A stretch of 64,000 nt of DNA from UMGS1002 sp050309735 (GTDB taxonomy: Bacteria; Bacillota; Clostridia; Oscillospirales; CAG-272). Positions 57,341 to 64,000 of the stretch are shown here, piece by piece. The first letter of the stretch is position 1. Each line of letters begins with the position of its first letter. The stretch covers positions 17,485 through 81,484 of the forward strand of contig JBNRMS010000017.1 in assembly GCA_050309735.1 (NCBI GenBank), read 5' to 3'. The translations under genes were made by a program, and so were the position numbers. The notes below the pieces were generated by a model. The model was given only the letters and a program-made list of their open reading frames with translations. It was not told where the DNA came from and searched no databases.

Positions 57341-59290
57341 ATGGGAAAAAGAATTGTCATCCTCGGCGCCGGATATGCCGGCGTGCTCAGCGCGAAAAAA
57401 CTCGCAAAAAAATTCAAGAAAAACAAGGATGTTAGCATAACTATAATAGATAAAAATCCTTACCATACAATGCTAACAGAGCTGCACGAGGTAGCAGCGG
57501 CCCGAACGCCCGGCAGCCATGTTCGGATAAGTCTTGCGAAAATTTTTGCAGGCCGCCGCGTTGATATAAAACTTGACACAATAACGTCGATTGACTTTGA
57601 GGAGAAGCAGCTCATCGGGCAGAGCGGCAGCTATAATTACGATTATCTGGTTATCTCGGCCGGTTCGAAACCGACCTGTTTTTGCATTCCCGGCGCCGAG
57701 GAATTTTCATATAAGCTCTGGTCGTTTGAGGACGCACTGCGTCTGCGCCGGCACACCGAAAATGTCTTCAGGCTTGCGGCGGGCGAGAAGGATGCCGAGA
57801 AAAGGCAAAGCCTTCTGACCTTCTATATCGTTGGTGCGGGCTTGACAGGGGTTGAGATGGCCGGAGAACTTGCCGAGTGGGTTCCGATACTTTGCGATGA
57901 ATATGAAATCGAGCGCAAGGATGTAAGAATTGTAATTGCCGATATGCTTGACCGCGTGGCGCCGAGCTTTCCCGAGCGCATTTCGGCAAAGGCAGAGAAG
58001 CGTCTTATTAAAATGGGGGTTGAGCTTGTTCTCGGCACCGGCGTCTGTGAGGTCGGCTCCGATTTTATAGAACTGAGGCAGGGGGAGACGTGCACACGCA
58101 TCAAAACGGCGACGGTTATATGGACGGCAGGGGTTGAAGGCGCCGAAATTGTGCAGAGCGCCGAGGGGCTGCAGAAAGCCGGGCGCGGCCGGATAGAAAC
58201 AGACGAATATCTCCTGGCAATAGGCAGAAAAGAGGTGTTTGTCGCGGGCGACAACCTCTATTTCATACCCGAGGGCAGCAACTCACCCGTTCCGCAGATG
58301 GTCGAGAACGCCGAGCAGAGCGCGCACACCGTTGCGCATAACATACATGCCGACATAACAGGGGGCGAGCCTGAAAAATACGCGCCCAAATTCCACGGCG
58401 TGATGCTTTCAATAGGCAGCAGATACGGGCTTGCTTATGTGGGAACGGCTAAGAAAAAGTTTTCTCTCGCCTCCTTCTTCGCAATGTTTGCAAAGCATTT
58501 TATAAATCTTGTTTATTTTCTTCAGGTTGCCGGATGGAATAAAATTGCCGGATACATGAAGAATGAGTTTTTCACCGTGCGCCATCGGCGCAGCTTTGTC
58601 GGCGGCCACTTTTCTAATAGAACGCCAAGCTTCCTTTTGGTCGCACTGCGAATCTGGCTCGGGATGGTCTGGCTCTTTGAGGGAGTTATGAAAATCGTTG
58701 CAGGCTGGCTTAGCTCGCCTCGGCTCAGCGGCTTTTTCAGCGGAGCGACTGCGTGGTTTGATTCGATACTGAGCGGCGGCGCAGCCGACACCACCTCGGG
58801 TGCAACGGCAAATGGGGGGGGCGAGGCTGTAGCGGCAGCGGGAGAGGTTATATTCAACATTAATTTTTTAGGGATTTTCCGGGCGATATTCGTATCAGGC
58901 AAGGCGCTTGATCAGTCCTCGATTTCCGACTATGCCTTCAAGCTTGATATGGGGCTTATGAACTGGTTTGTCAACAGCGTTATGCTCCCTCGCCCCGGCC
59001 TTGCCCTGGCGATGCAGATATTTATTGTGCTGGTTGAAATTCTTATCGGGCTTTCGCTGATGAGCGGCCTTTTCACCACTCTCTCGTCGCTCGTCTCGCT
59101 TTTTTTGCTCCTCATGTTTGCGATGACAACCGGACTTTACCTCTCAAGCTTCTGGATGGCCTTTGCCGCTATTGCAATGCTCTTCGGCGCGGGGAAAATC
59201 TTCGGGCTTGATTACTATGCGTCTCCCCTTCTCAAAAAGGGCTGGCGCAGGATTGGCTGGGTGAGAAAATCCTATCTATACCATGACTGA
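57341..59290 (+). CDS. ndh2: Type II NADH dehydrogenase fused to DoxX-like membrane domain (Ndh2)
   Basis: 649 aa. Residues 1-400 are NDH-2: FAD site VILGAGYAGVLSAKKL, NADH site FYIVGAGLTGVEMAGELAEW, and FVAGDNLYFIPEGS. Residues about 435-640 form a four-helix DoxX-like domain (TM1 near LLVALRIWLGMVWLFEGV; TM4 ends IFGLDYY), with basic residues at both cytoplasmic flanks. A roughly 95-residue loop after TM1, predicted outside, contains SGAT at 467-470 and DTTSGAT at 483-489, the ApbE flavinylation pattern. Oxidises NADH and reduces a quinone; first gene of the FLEET-like operon. ATG 57341 lies in the recurrent start-site element. Confidence 0.93.
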   Translation: MGKRIVILGAGYAGVLSAKKLAKKFKKNKDVSITIIDKNPYHTMLTELHEVAAARTPGSHVRISLAKIFAGRRVDIKLDTITSIDFEEKQLIGQSGSYNYDYLVISAGSKPTCFCIPGAEEFSYKLWSFEDALRLRRHTENVFRLAAGEKDAEKRQSLLTFYIVGAGLTGVEMAGELAEWVPILCDEYEIERKDVRIVIADMLDRVAPSFPERISAKAEKRLIKMGVELVLGTGVCEVGSDFIELRQGETCTRIKTATVIWTAGVEGAEIVQSAEGLQKAGRGRIETDEYLLAIGRKEVFVAGDNLYFIPEGSNSPVPQMVENAEQSAHTVAHNIHADITGGEPEKYAPKFHGVMLSIGSRYGLAYVGTAKKKFSLASFFAMFAKHFINLVYFLQVAGWNKIAGYMKNEFFTVRHRRSFVGGHFSNRTPSFLLVALRIWLGMVWLFEGVMKIVAGWLSSPRLSGFFSGATAWFDSILSGGAADTTSGATANGGGEAVAAAGEVIFNINFLGIFRAIFVSGKALDQSSISDYAFKLDMGLMNWFVNSVMLPRPGLALAMQIFIVLVEILIGLSLMSGLFTTLSSLVSLFLLLMFAMTTGLYLSSFWMAFAAIAMLFGAGKIFGLDYYASPLLKKGWRRIGWVRKSYLYHD

Positions 59291-60296
59291 TATTTCAAAA
59301 AATCAACCGAGCATCAACCGAATAAGCTACGATGAGGCGGTTAGCGAGGTCGGCGGCGAGATTAGGCGCCGGCTTCGCGGCGCGCCGGTGCTCATCAGAC
59401 ATATGACCTCGCACCTGGCAAAGTCGCCGGGCAAAATGATTCGCGCGCGAGCGCTGCTCGCCTCGGCTCTCGGTGGCGATGGCCTTATAGACCGGGATGC
59501 AATAAGGGTTGCGGCGGCGGTCGAACTCTTGCACCTTGCGACCTTGGTGCATGACGACATTATTGACGGTGCCGAGAAGCGGCGCAACATCGAAGCACTT
59601 CACAAAAAGTTCGGCGAGAAATACGCCGTGCTCTGCGGTGATTATCTCTTTTCTGCCGCCCTTGAGTTTGCCTATGACGCCCGGCCGCGCGAGGGAAGGG
59701 GCGAGGCTCCCGGTCGTACACTGCCCCGTTATCTGACCGAAATTTGCATGGGCGAGTTGCGTCAGGGCCAGAACAACGGCAACTATGCCTTGTCCGAGCG
59801 TGAGTATTTTAAAATAATCCGGGGTAAAACTGCGGCCCTCTTTGAGGCCTCGTTCTACGCCGGCTTCCTCTTCTCGGACGAGGGAGACGAAAACCAGGAG
59901 ATATATAAGGAAATCGGGAACAGTGTCGGACTTATTTTTCAGCTTGCAGACGATTGCGCAGACTACGAATCGACCGAGGCCGAATCGAAAAAGCCGGTTC
60001 TTGCCGATTTTTATCGCGGTGTTGTTACGCTTCCTCTTATATATGCCCTTAAAAATGACAATACTCTATCCGAGAGAATAGCGTCAGGCATTGAGCCTTT
60101 TGAGCTAAAGCTCCTGATTGAAGCGGCCGGAGGGCTTGATTATACGCACGCAAAAATTGCCAAGCTTTATAAAAAAGCAAAGCGTTCGATAGAATCACTC
60201 GGTGCGGGCGCAGAAAAGCGAGAGCTGCTGCTCTGTCTGCTCGAGAGAGCCTCGGGCGCTACCGGACAAGTCTGCCGCACCCGGGGGTTGGCATGA
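59283..60296 (+). CDS. Polyprenyl diphosphate synthase (DmkB-like)
   Basis: 337 aa, trans-isoprenyl diphosphate synthase. First Asp-rich motif LVHDDIIDGAEKRR, second LADDCADYES; GKMIRARALL binds IPP. Makes the isoprenoid tail of a quinone. Overlaps ndh2 by 8 bp and the next gene by 4 bp, so it is tightly coupled to quinone synthesis for this operon, like DmkB in the Listeria EET locus. Confidence 0.92.
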   Translation: MTDISKNQPSINRISYDEAVSEVGGEIRRRLRGAPVLIRHMTSHLAKSPGKMIRARALLASALGGDGLIDRDAIRVAAAVELLHLATLVHDDIIDGAEKRRNIEALHKKFGEKYAVLCGDYLFSAALEFAYDARPREGRGEAPGRTLPRYLTEICMGELRQGQNNGNYALSEREYFKIIRGKTAALFEASFYAGFLFSDEGDENQEIYKEIGNSVGLIFQLADDCADYESTEAESKKPVLADFYRGVVTLPLIYALKNDNTLSERIASGIEPFELKLLIEAAGGLDYTHAKIAKLYKKAKRSIESLGAGAEKRELLLCLLERASGATGQVCRTRGLA

Positions 60297-61213
60297 GGAT
60301 TATAAAGGGATTTTTGAATTACACCGAAATTAAGACCAAAATCACAAGCGTCTTCCCCTTTGTCATGACGCTCGGATATCTTTTTCTTTGGAAAAGGAAT
60401 ATAGACGGCGCCCGCTCTGCCCTCTTTTTTGCGGGTATGCTTGTCTTTGACCTGACCGCAACAACAATTAACAACTATAACGACACCAAAAAAAACAATC
60501 AACCGCTACCCTTCACGCGCCGGGCGGCGCTCGCGGTTACATTTGTGCTGCTTGCGCTCGGCGCTCTCCTCGGTCTTTGGCTTGCAGCGCTTACCGACAT
60601 CGTGGTGCTGCTCGCCGGTATACTCTGCTTTGTTATCGGAATATGCTATTCATGGGGGCCGGTTCCGATATCTCACGGGCCATACGGCGAGATTATTTCG
60701 GGATTTTTCTACGGTGTGCTGATTCCCTTCATAACAGTTCATATAAACGACCCCGACTGGCTTATCTCCTATTCGCTCTCACGCCATAATATTTCGCTCA
60801 CACTCAATGTCGGACCGCTGGTCGGCTTTCTGCTCTTGTCTTCTCTCCCCTTCTGTCTGACCGCAAATATCATGCTCGCCAACAATATCTGCGACGCCGA
60901 GCGCGACGTAGCGGTGGGGCGATATACTCTTGCTTATTACCTCGGTCGGCGTGCGCTCGGCCTTTTCGCGGCTTTTTATGGAGTATCCTTTGCGTCGGTT
61001 ATCGCGATGGTGGCGCTTGGATATCTGCCGCTCTTGAGCCTTTTATTGCTGCCGGCACTGATACCGGTTATAAAAAATATTGCGCTGTTTTACAAAAGAC
61101 AGTCAAAGGAAGAAAGCTTTATAGTTTCTATTAAAAACTTCGTCCTGATTATTTCTGTTCATATCGCGCTTATCTTTTTGGGAGGGCTTCTCTCGGGGGC
61201 GGGAATGCTATGA
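60293..61213 (+). CDS. UbiA-family prenyltransferase (DHNA polyprenyltransferase, DmkA/MenA-like)
   Basis: 306 aa, eight or nine hydrophobic segments. Asp-rich motifs: first TTINNYNDTKKNN (altered from NDxxDxxxD), second ANNICDAERDVAVGRYTL. The second matches MenA/DmkA. It would prenylate 1,4-dihydroxy-2-naphthoate to give demethylmenaquinone. ATGA overlap with the synthase upstream. No menaquinone methyltransferase gene nearby, in line with a dedicated demethylmenaquinone pool. Confidence 0.9.
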   Translation: MRIIKGFLNYTEIKTKITSVFPFVMTLGYLFLWKRNIDGARSALFFAGMLVFDLTATTINNYNDTKKNNQPLPFTRRAALAVTFVLLALGALLGLWLAALTDIVVLLAGILCFVIGICYSWGPVPISHGPYGEIISGFFYGVLIPFITVHINDPDWLISYSLSRHNISLTLNVGPLVGFLLLSSLPFCLTANIMLANNICDAERDVAVGRYTLAYYLGRRALGLFAAFYGVSFASVIAMVALGYLPLLSLLLLPALIPVIKNIALFYKRQSKEESFIVSIKNFVLIISVHIALIFLGGLLSGAGML

Positions 61214-61593
61214 AATTCGCCAAAAAATCCGACGTTATTTTAATTTTGGCTATCGCCGCGGCAGGGCTTTTGCTCTGGGTTTATTTTGGAGGTTTCTTTG
61301 GGCGTAGTGAAGGTCTTAGGGCTGAAATCTACCATAATTCGTCTCTTGTGAGAGTTGTCGACCTTACGGGGGGGAATGAAGAAAGCTTTTCGATAGAAGG
61401 AGAGGCGGGGGTGGTTTTTCACCTGTATGCCGACGGTAGCATTGCCTTTGCCGAGTCCGACTGCCGGGATAAGGTCTGCGTTAAAACCGGGCGACTGCGC
61501 AGCGCCGGACAGACGGCAGCCTGCCTGCCAAAACGGATTTATGTAAAAATCGTCGGGGGAGAGGAGGGCGAGCCCGATATTGTGATTGGGTGA
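61210..61593 (+). CDS. NusG domain II-containing protein (EetA-like)
   Basis: 127 aa. One N-terminal membrane helix (about 8-27) then an extracytoplasmic NusG_II domain with the Cys pattern AESDCRDKVCVKTGRL and TAACLPKRIYVKI. EetA-like proteins are membrane components of flavin-based extracellular electron transfer, role not fully defined. ATGA overlap with the prenyltransferase. Confidence 0.88.
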   Translation: MKFAKKSDVILILAIAAAGLLLWVYFGGFFGRSEGLRAEIYHNSSLVRVVDLTGGNEESFSIEGEAGVVFHLYADGSIAFAESDCRDKVCVKTGRLRSAGQTAACLPKRIYVKIVGGEEGEPDIVIG

Positions 61594-61641
61594 CACGCTT
61601 TTAAATGAATCATATATTCCGAACACATGGAGAGGTGATAG

Positions 61642-62172
61642 ATGACAAGGCAGAACAATGAAAAAGGCAGAAAAAGGTTCGACACCGGGCGAATTGCCCT
61701 GCTCGGGCTTCTCTTTGCACTGGCTGCCGTGCTGTCGTTTTTGGAGAGCCTCATACCTATTCCGGCGCCAAGCGGCGTCAAGCTCGGGCTGTCAAACATA
61801 GTTATAATGTTCGCGCTATTCAATATGAAAAAAAGCGACGCGGCGGCACTTGCACTTATGAAATCGCTCTTTGTTATGGCAACGCGCGGCGCCATTGCCG
61901 GATTTATCAGTTTATCAGGCGGGCTGTCGGCTCTTCTTGTCATGATAATAGTCATGCTGATTCAGCGCGAGAGTAGTACTTACCTTATTGTCAGCGTTGC
62001 GGGCGCGGTGTTTCACAATATGGGGCAGATTTCGGCGGCGTCGATTGTCCTGAGGACGCTGCTCTGGCCATATTTACCGGTTCTTATCTTTTCGGGGATT
62101 CTGACAGGAATCGCAACCTCGGTTCTGCTGAAGCTTGCAACTCCGGCGTTCCGGCGGCTGCGTTTTAAATAA
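61642..62172 (+). CDS. Gx transporter-family membrane protein (EetB-like)
   Basis: 176 aa, about five hydrophobic segments, with the family motif SFLESLIPIPAPSGVKLGLS and FHNMGQISAASIVL. Often annotated heptaprenyl diphosphate synthase component I; in EET loci it is EetB and accompanies EetA. AGAGGTG precedes ATG 61642. Confidence 0.9.
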   Translation: MTRQNNEKGRKRFDTGRIALLGLLFALAAVLSFLESLIPIPAPSGVKLGLSNIVIMFALFNMKKSDAAALALMKSLFVMATRGAIAGFISLSGGLSALLVMIIVMLIQRESSTYLIVSVAGAVFHNMGQISAASIVLRTLLWPYLPVLIFSGILTGIATSVLLKLATPAFRRLRFK

Positions 62173-62204
62173 ATAACAATTTTAAAACATTTAAGGAGAA
62201 AAAC

Positions 62205-63206
62205 ATGAAGAAAATCACGGTACTTTTACTGGCGGTCCTTATGATGGTGGCACTATTTGCCGGCTGCAAAAGCGATGCCAACACCGGAGATACACTAAAA
62301 ACCGGCCTTGCCGTTATCAATTCGATAGCAAAATCAACAAGCGCCGACAACGGAGACGGTCTTGCCGAGGCAAACTCGACCTTTGTAGCAGTTACAGTAG
62401 ACGGCGCGGGGAAGATTGTCTCCTGCGTGATAGATGCGGTGCAATCAAAGGTCAATTTCGACGCAACAGGCGTGATAGTCACCCCGCTTGACACCACCTT
62501 TAAAACCAAAAATGAGCGCGGCACGGGCTACAATATGAAGGGCTCATCCTCAATCGGCAAGGAATGGAACGAACAGGCTGCAGCGTTTGCGCAGTATGTT
62601 GTCGGTAAAACAGTGTCTGAGGTCAAGGGAATCGCGCTTAGCAATTCGGGTGTTCCCACCGGCTCTGATCTTACCTCCTCGGTGACAATCCATGTGACCG
62701 AATTTATCTCCGGGATTGAGAAAGCGGTCGCTAACGCCACCGATCTTGGAGCAAAGGTTGGCGATAAGCTCAGCATTGCCGCTATAACAAATATTGAAAA
62801 GTCTAAAAATGCCACAGCCGATGCCGCAGGGCAGGTTCAGGTTTATTCGACCTATGCCGCGCTTACTAAGGATTCATCGGGCAAGATTACAAGCTGCGTC
62901 TTTGACTCCTCGCAGTCTAATATTAATTTTGACGCAACCGGAAAGATTACAAGCGATCTTGCCGTCGCCCCTAAGACTAAGAATGAGCTGAAAGAAGCCT
63001 ACAATCTTGGCAAATCCTCCTCGATTGGCAAGGAGTGGTATCAACAGGCGGCATCCTTTGCCTCTTATGTCAAGGGCAAAACTGCGGCCGAGGTAAAGGG
63101 AATTGCTCTTAGCGACGCGGGCGCCCCCACCGGGTCAGACCTTACCTCCTCGGTAACCATAACCGTGACCGATTTTATTGAATTAGTTGAAAAGGCGGCA
63201 GGTTAA
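62205..63206 (+). CDS. FMN-binding lipoprotein with two repeats (PplA-like)
   Basis: 333 aa. Lipobox FAGC (Cys about residue 21). Two homologous FMN_bind-type repeats, about 28-175 and 185-333, each with KTKNE, SSSIGKEW, GKTxxEVKGIALS and PTGSDLTSSVTI. The acceptor segment T-G-S-D-L-T-S-S (152-159 and 309-316) replaces the canonical S-G-A-T. Surface electron carrier that, once flavinylated, passes electrons to extracellular acceptors. AAGGAG before ATG. A hairpin at 63218-63242 separates it from apbE. Confidence 0.9.
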   Translation: MKKITVLLLAVLMMVALFAGCKSDANTGDTLKTGLAVINSIAKSTSADNGDGLAEANSTFVAVTVDGAGKIVSCVIDAVQSKVNFDATGVIVTPLDTTFKTKNERGTGYNMKGSSSIGKEWNEQAAAFAQYVVGKTVSEVKGIALSNSGVPTGSDLTSSVTIHVTEFISGIEKAVANATDLGAKVGDKLSIAAITNIEKSKNATADAAGQVQVYSTYAALTKDSSGKITSCVFDSSQSNINFDATGKITSDLAVAPKTKNELKEAYNLGKSSSIGKEWYQQAASFASYVKGKTAAEVKGIALSDAGAPTGSDLTSSVTITVTDFIELVEKAAG

Positions 63207-63217
63207 GACGCAAAAAC

Positions 63218-63242
63218 AGAGGAGAGGCCGAGCCTCTCCTCT
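63218..63242 (+). terminator. Hairpin between pplA-like and apbE genes
   Basis: 11-bp stem AGAGGAGAGGC/GCCTCTCCTCT, loop CGA, followed by CTGCTTTA. Weak T-tract, so probably partial termination that sets pplA above apbE, or 3' end protection. Confidence 0.6.
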
Positions 63243-63299
63243 CTGCTTTAATAATGCCGGGAACAATTGCCTCGGCGCCGGCACAACCCTCACCGCACC

Positions 63300-63322
63300 A
63301 GAAAGGCATGGTCATAAATATG
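63300..63322 (+). promoter_or_regulatory. Recurrent start-site element (copy identical to 2441-2463)
   Basis: AGAAAGG, C, ATGGTCATA, AAT, ATG. Preceded by GCCGGCACAACCCTCACCGC, closely similar to GCCGACACAATTTCACCGC upstream of ndh2 (57298-57316). Confidence 0.7.
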
Positions 63323-64000
63323 AAAAAAATCACCGAGCGGTCGGCAGCGCTCTTTCTTTCTATCTTTGCGCTGCTCTCCTCGGGCTGCACTCACAGCCGC
63401 TCCCGCCGCTATCAGGCCGAGTTTCTCCTCTTGTTTGATACGGTTACCACGATAGTCGGCTATTCTGACAGCGAGGAGAGCTTCAATGCTATTGCACAAG
63501 AGGCTCGCGCTCTTATCGAGGAATATCATCGGCTCTATGATATCTACAACGATTATGAAGGCATAAATAACATAAAAACAATCAACGACAAGGCGGGTAT
63601 CGCGCCTGTGAAGGTTGATAAAAAAATTGTCGATATGCTCACCTTTGCCGTTTCTGAGAGCCGGACAACCGGCGGAGCTGTAAACGTGGCAATGGGCGCT
63701 GTACTCTCAATCTGGCACGATTACCGCGATGCAGGGCTTGAGAATCCCGAGGGGGCGACCCTGCCGCCGACCGAGAAGCTTGCCGAGGCGGCGCTTCACA
63801 CAAATATTGACGATATGATAATCGACGTGGCGGCGTCAACCGTTTATTTAGCCGACCCGCTTATGAGGCTTGACGTCGGCGCTGTCGCCAAAGGGTATGC
63901 AACCGAGATGGTTGCGCGGCATTTTGAGGAGGCGGGCGTCACCTCGCTGCTGATTAGTATCGGCGGGAATGTCAGAGCAATCGGGGGGAAGCCTTCGGGG
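63320..64000 (+). CDS. apbE: FAD:protein FMN transferase ApbE (C-terminus beyond window)
   Basis: First 227 residues of a lipoprotein ApbE. Lipobox LSSGC near residue 23; FDTVTTIVGY start of the domain; TGGAVNVAMGAVLSIW; RLDVGAVAKGYATEM (family DLGGIAKGYA) and LLISIGGNVRAIG. Transfers FMN from FAD to Thr/Ser of exported flavoproteins, using Mg2+. Last visible gene of the FLEET-like operon; it should modify PplA and perhaps Ndh2. Confidence 0.95.
   Translation, partial: MKKITERSAALFLSIFALLSSGCTHSRSRRYQAEFLLLFDTVTTIVGYSDSEESFNAIAQEARALIEEYHRLYDIYNDYEGINNIKTINDKAGIAPVKVDKKIVDMLTFAVSESRTTGGAVNVAMGAVLSIWHDYRDAGLENPEGATLPPTEKLAEAALHTNIDDMIIDVAASTVYLADPLMRLDVGAVAKGYATEMVARHFEEAGVTSLLISIGGNVRAIGGKPSG

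Overview
The window looks like chromosomal DNA of a spore-forming, strictly fermentative member of the Bacillota, class Clostridia (monoderm). The evidence is spoVT, spoVAC and CotF-type genes, a T-box leader, AdhE with Rex, many lipobox lipoproteins, and sigma-A promoters with near-consensus TTGACA-17-TATAAT. I see no rRNA, tRNA, CRISPR array, phage or transposase gene. Coding DNA is moderately GC-rich, while intergenic DNA is AT-rich and full of hairpins and small dispersed repeats.

Layout. 1-6.3 kb: ligA (3' end cut off by the window edge) divergent from hpf, a flavodoxin, a three-gene ABC-2 exporter and a small lipoprotein. 6.4-12.2 kb: a MOP flippase, a lipoprotein, and a divergent pair (BadF/GlcNAc-kinase-like gene and GH109-like oxidoreductase) separated by tandem MITE-like repeats. 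12.3-18.7 kb: adhE behind Rex-like operators, a small-molecule kinase, and a calcium P-type ATPase. 19-23.6 kb: a lipoprotein, then an Na+:solute symporter and acyl-CoA synthetase behind a T-box whose specifier reads as UAC (Tyr). 23.8-34.5 kb: an SGNH-hydrolase lipoprotein, an LRR lipoprotein, a cytidylate-kinase-like/ParB-like fusion, a polar amino acid ABC transporter, a glutamate-5-kinase-like protein, citrate synthase and a CapA-like lipoprotein. 34.8-46.7 kb: a 1755-aa alpha-2-macroglobulin-like protein, a ZIP transporter, a heterodimeric ABC exporter, a sugar isomerase and a GNAT protein. 47-56.9 kb: housekeeping and sporulation genes (spoVT, dCMP deaminase, rimI, tsaD, rex, dnaD-like, dnaC-like, spoVAC, cotF-like, L25).

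57-64 kb: the most notable system is a compact operon: NDH-2 fused to a DoxX-like membrane domain, polyprenyl diphosphate synthase, DHNA prenyltransferase-like UbiA protein, NusG-domain-II protein (EetA-like), Gx-transporter protein (EetB-like), a lipoprotein with two FMN-binding repeats (PplA-like), and ApbE flavin transferase. This is the gene set of flavin-based extracellular electron transfer (FLEET) known from Listeria. Here Ndh2 carries a predicted extracytoplasmic loop with two SGAT motifs, one inside a full D-x-x-S-G-A-T flavinylation signature, suggesting that the dehydrogenase itself may be covalently flavinylated.

A second recurring signal is a start-site element present at seven genes across the window: AGAAAGG, one base, ATGGTYATA-like, three bases, then the ATG, often below a hairpin. 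Third, a 90-100 bp MITE-like repeat with TATAAT-like ends lies in the 5' regions of several genes and appears to supply or abut their -10 elements.
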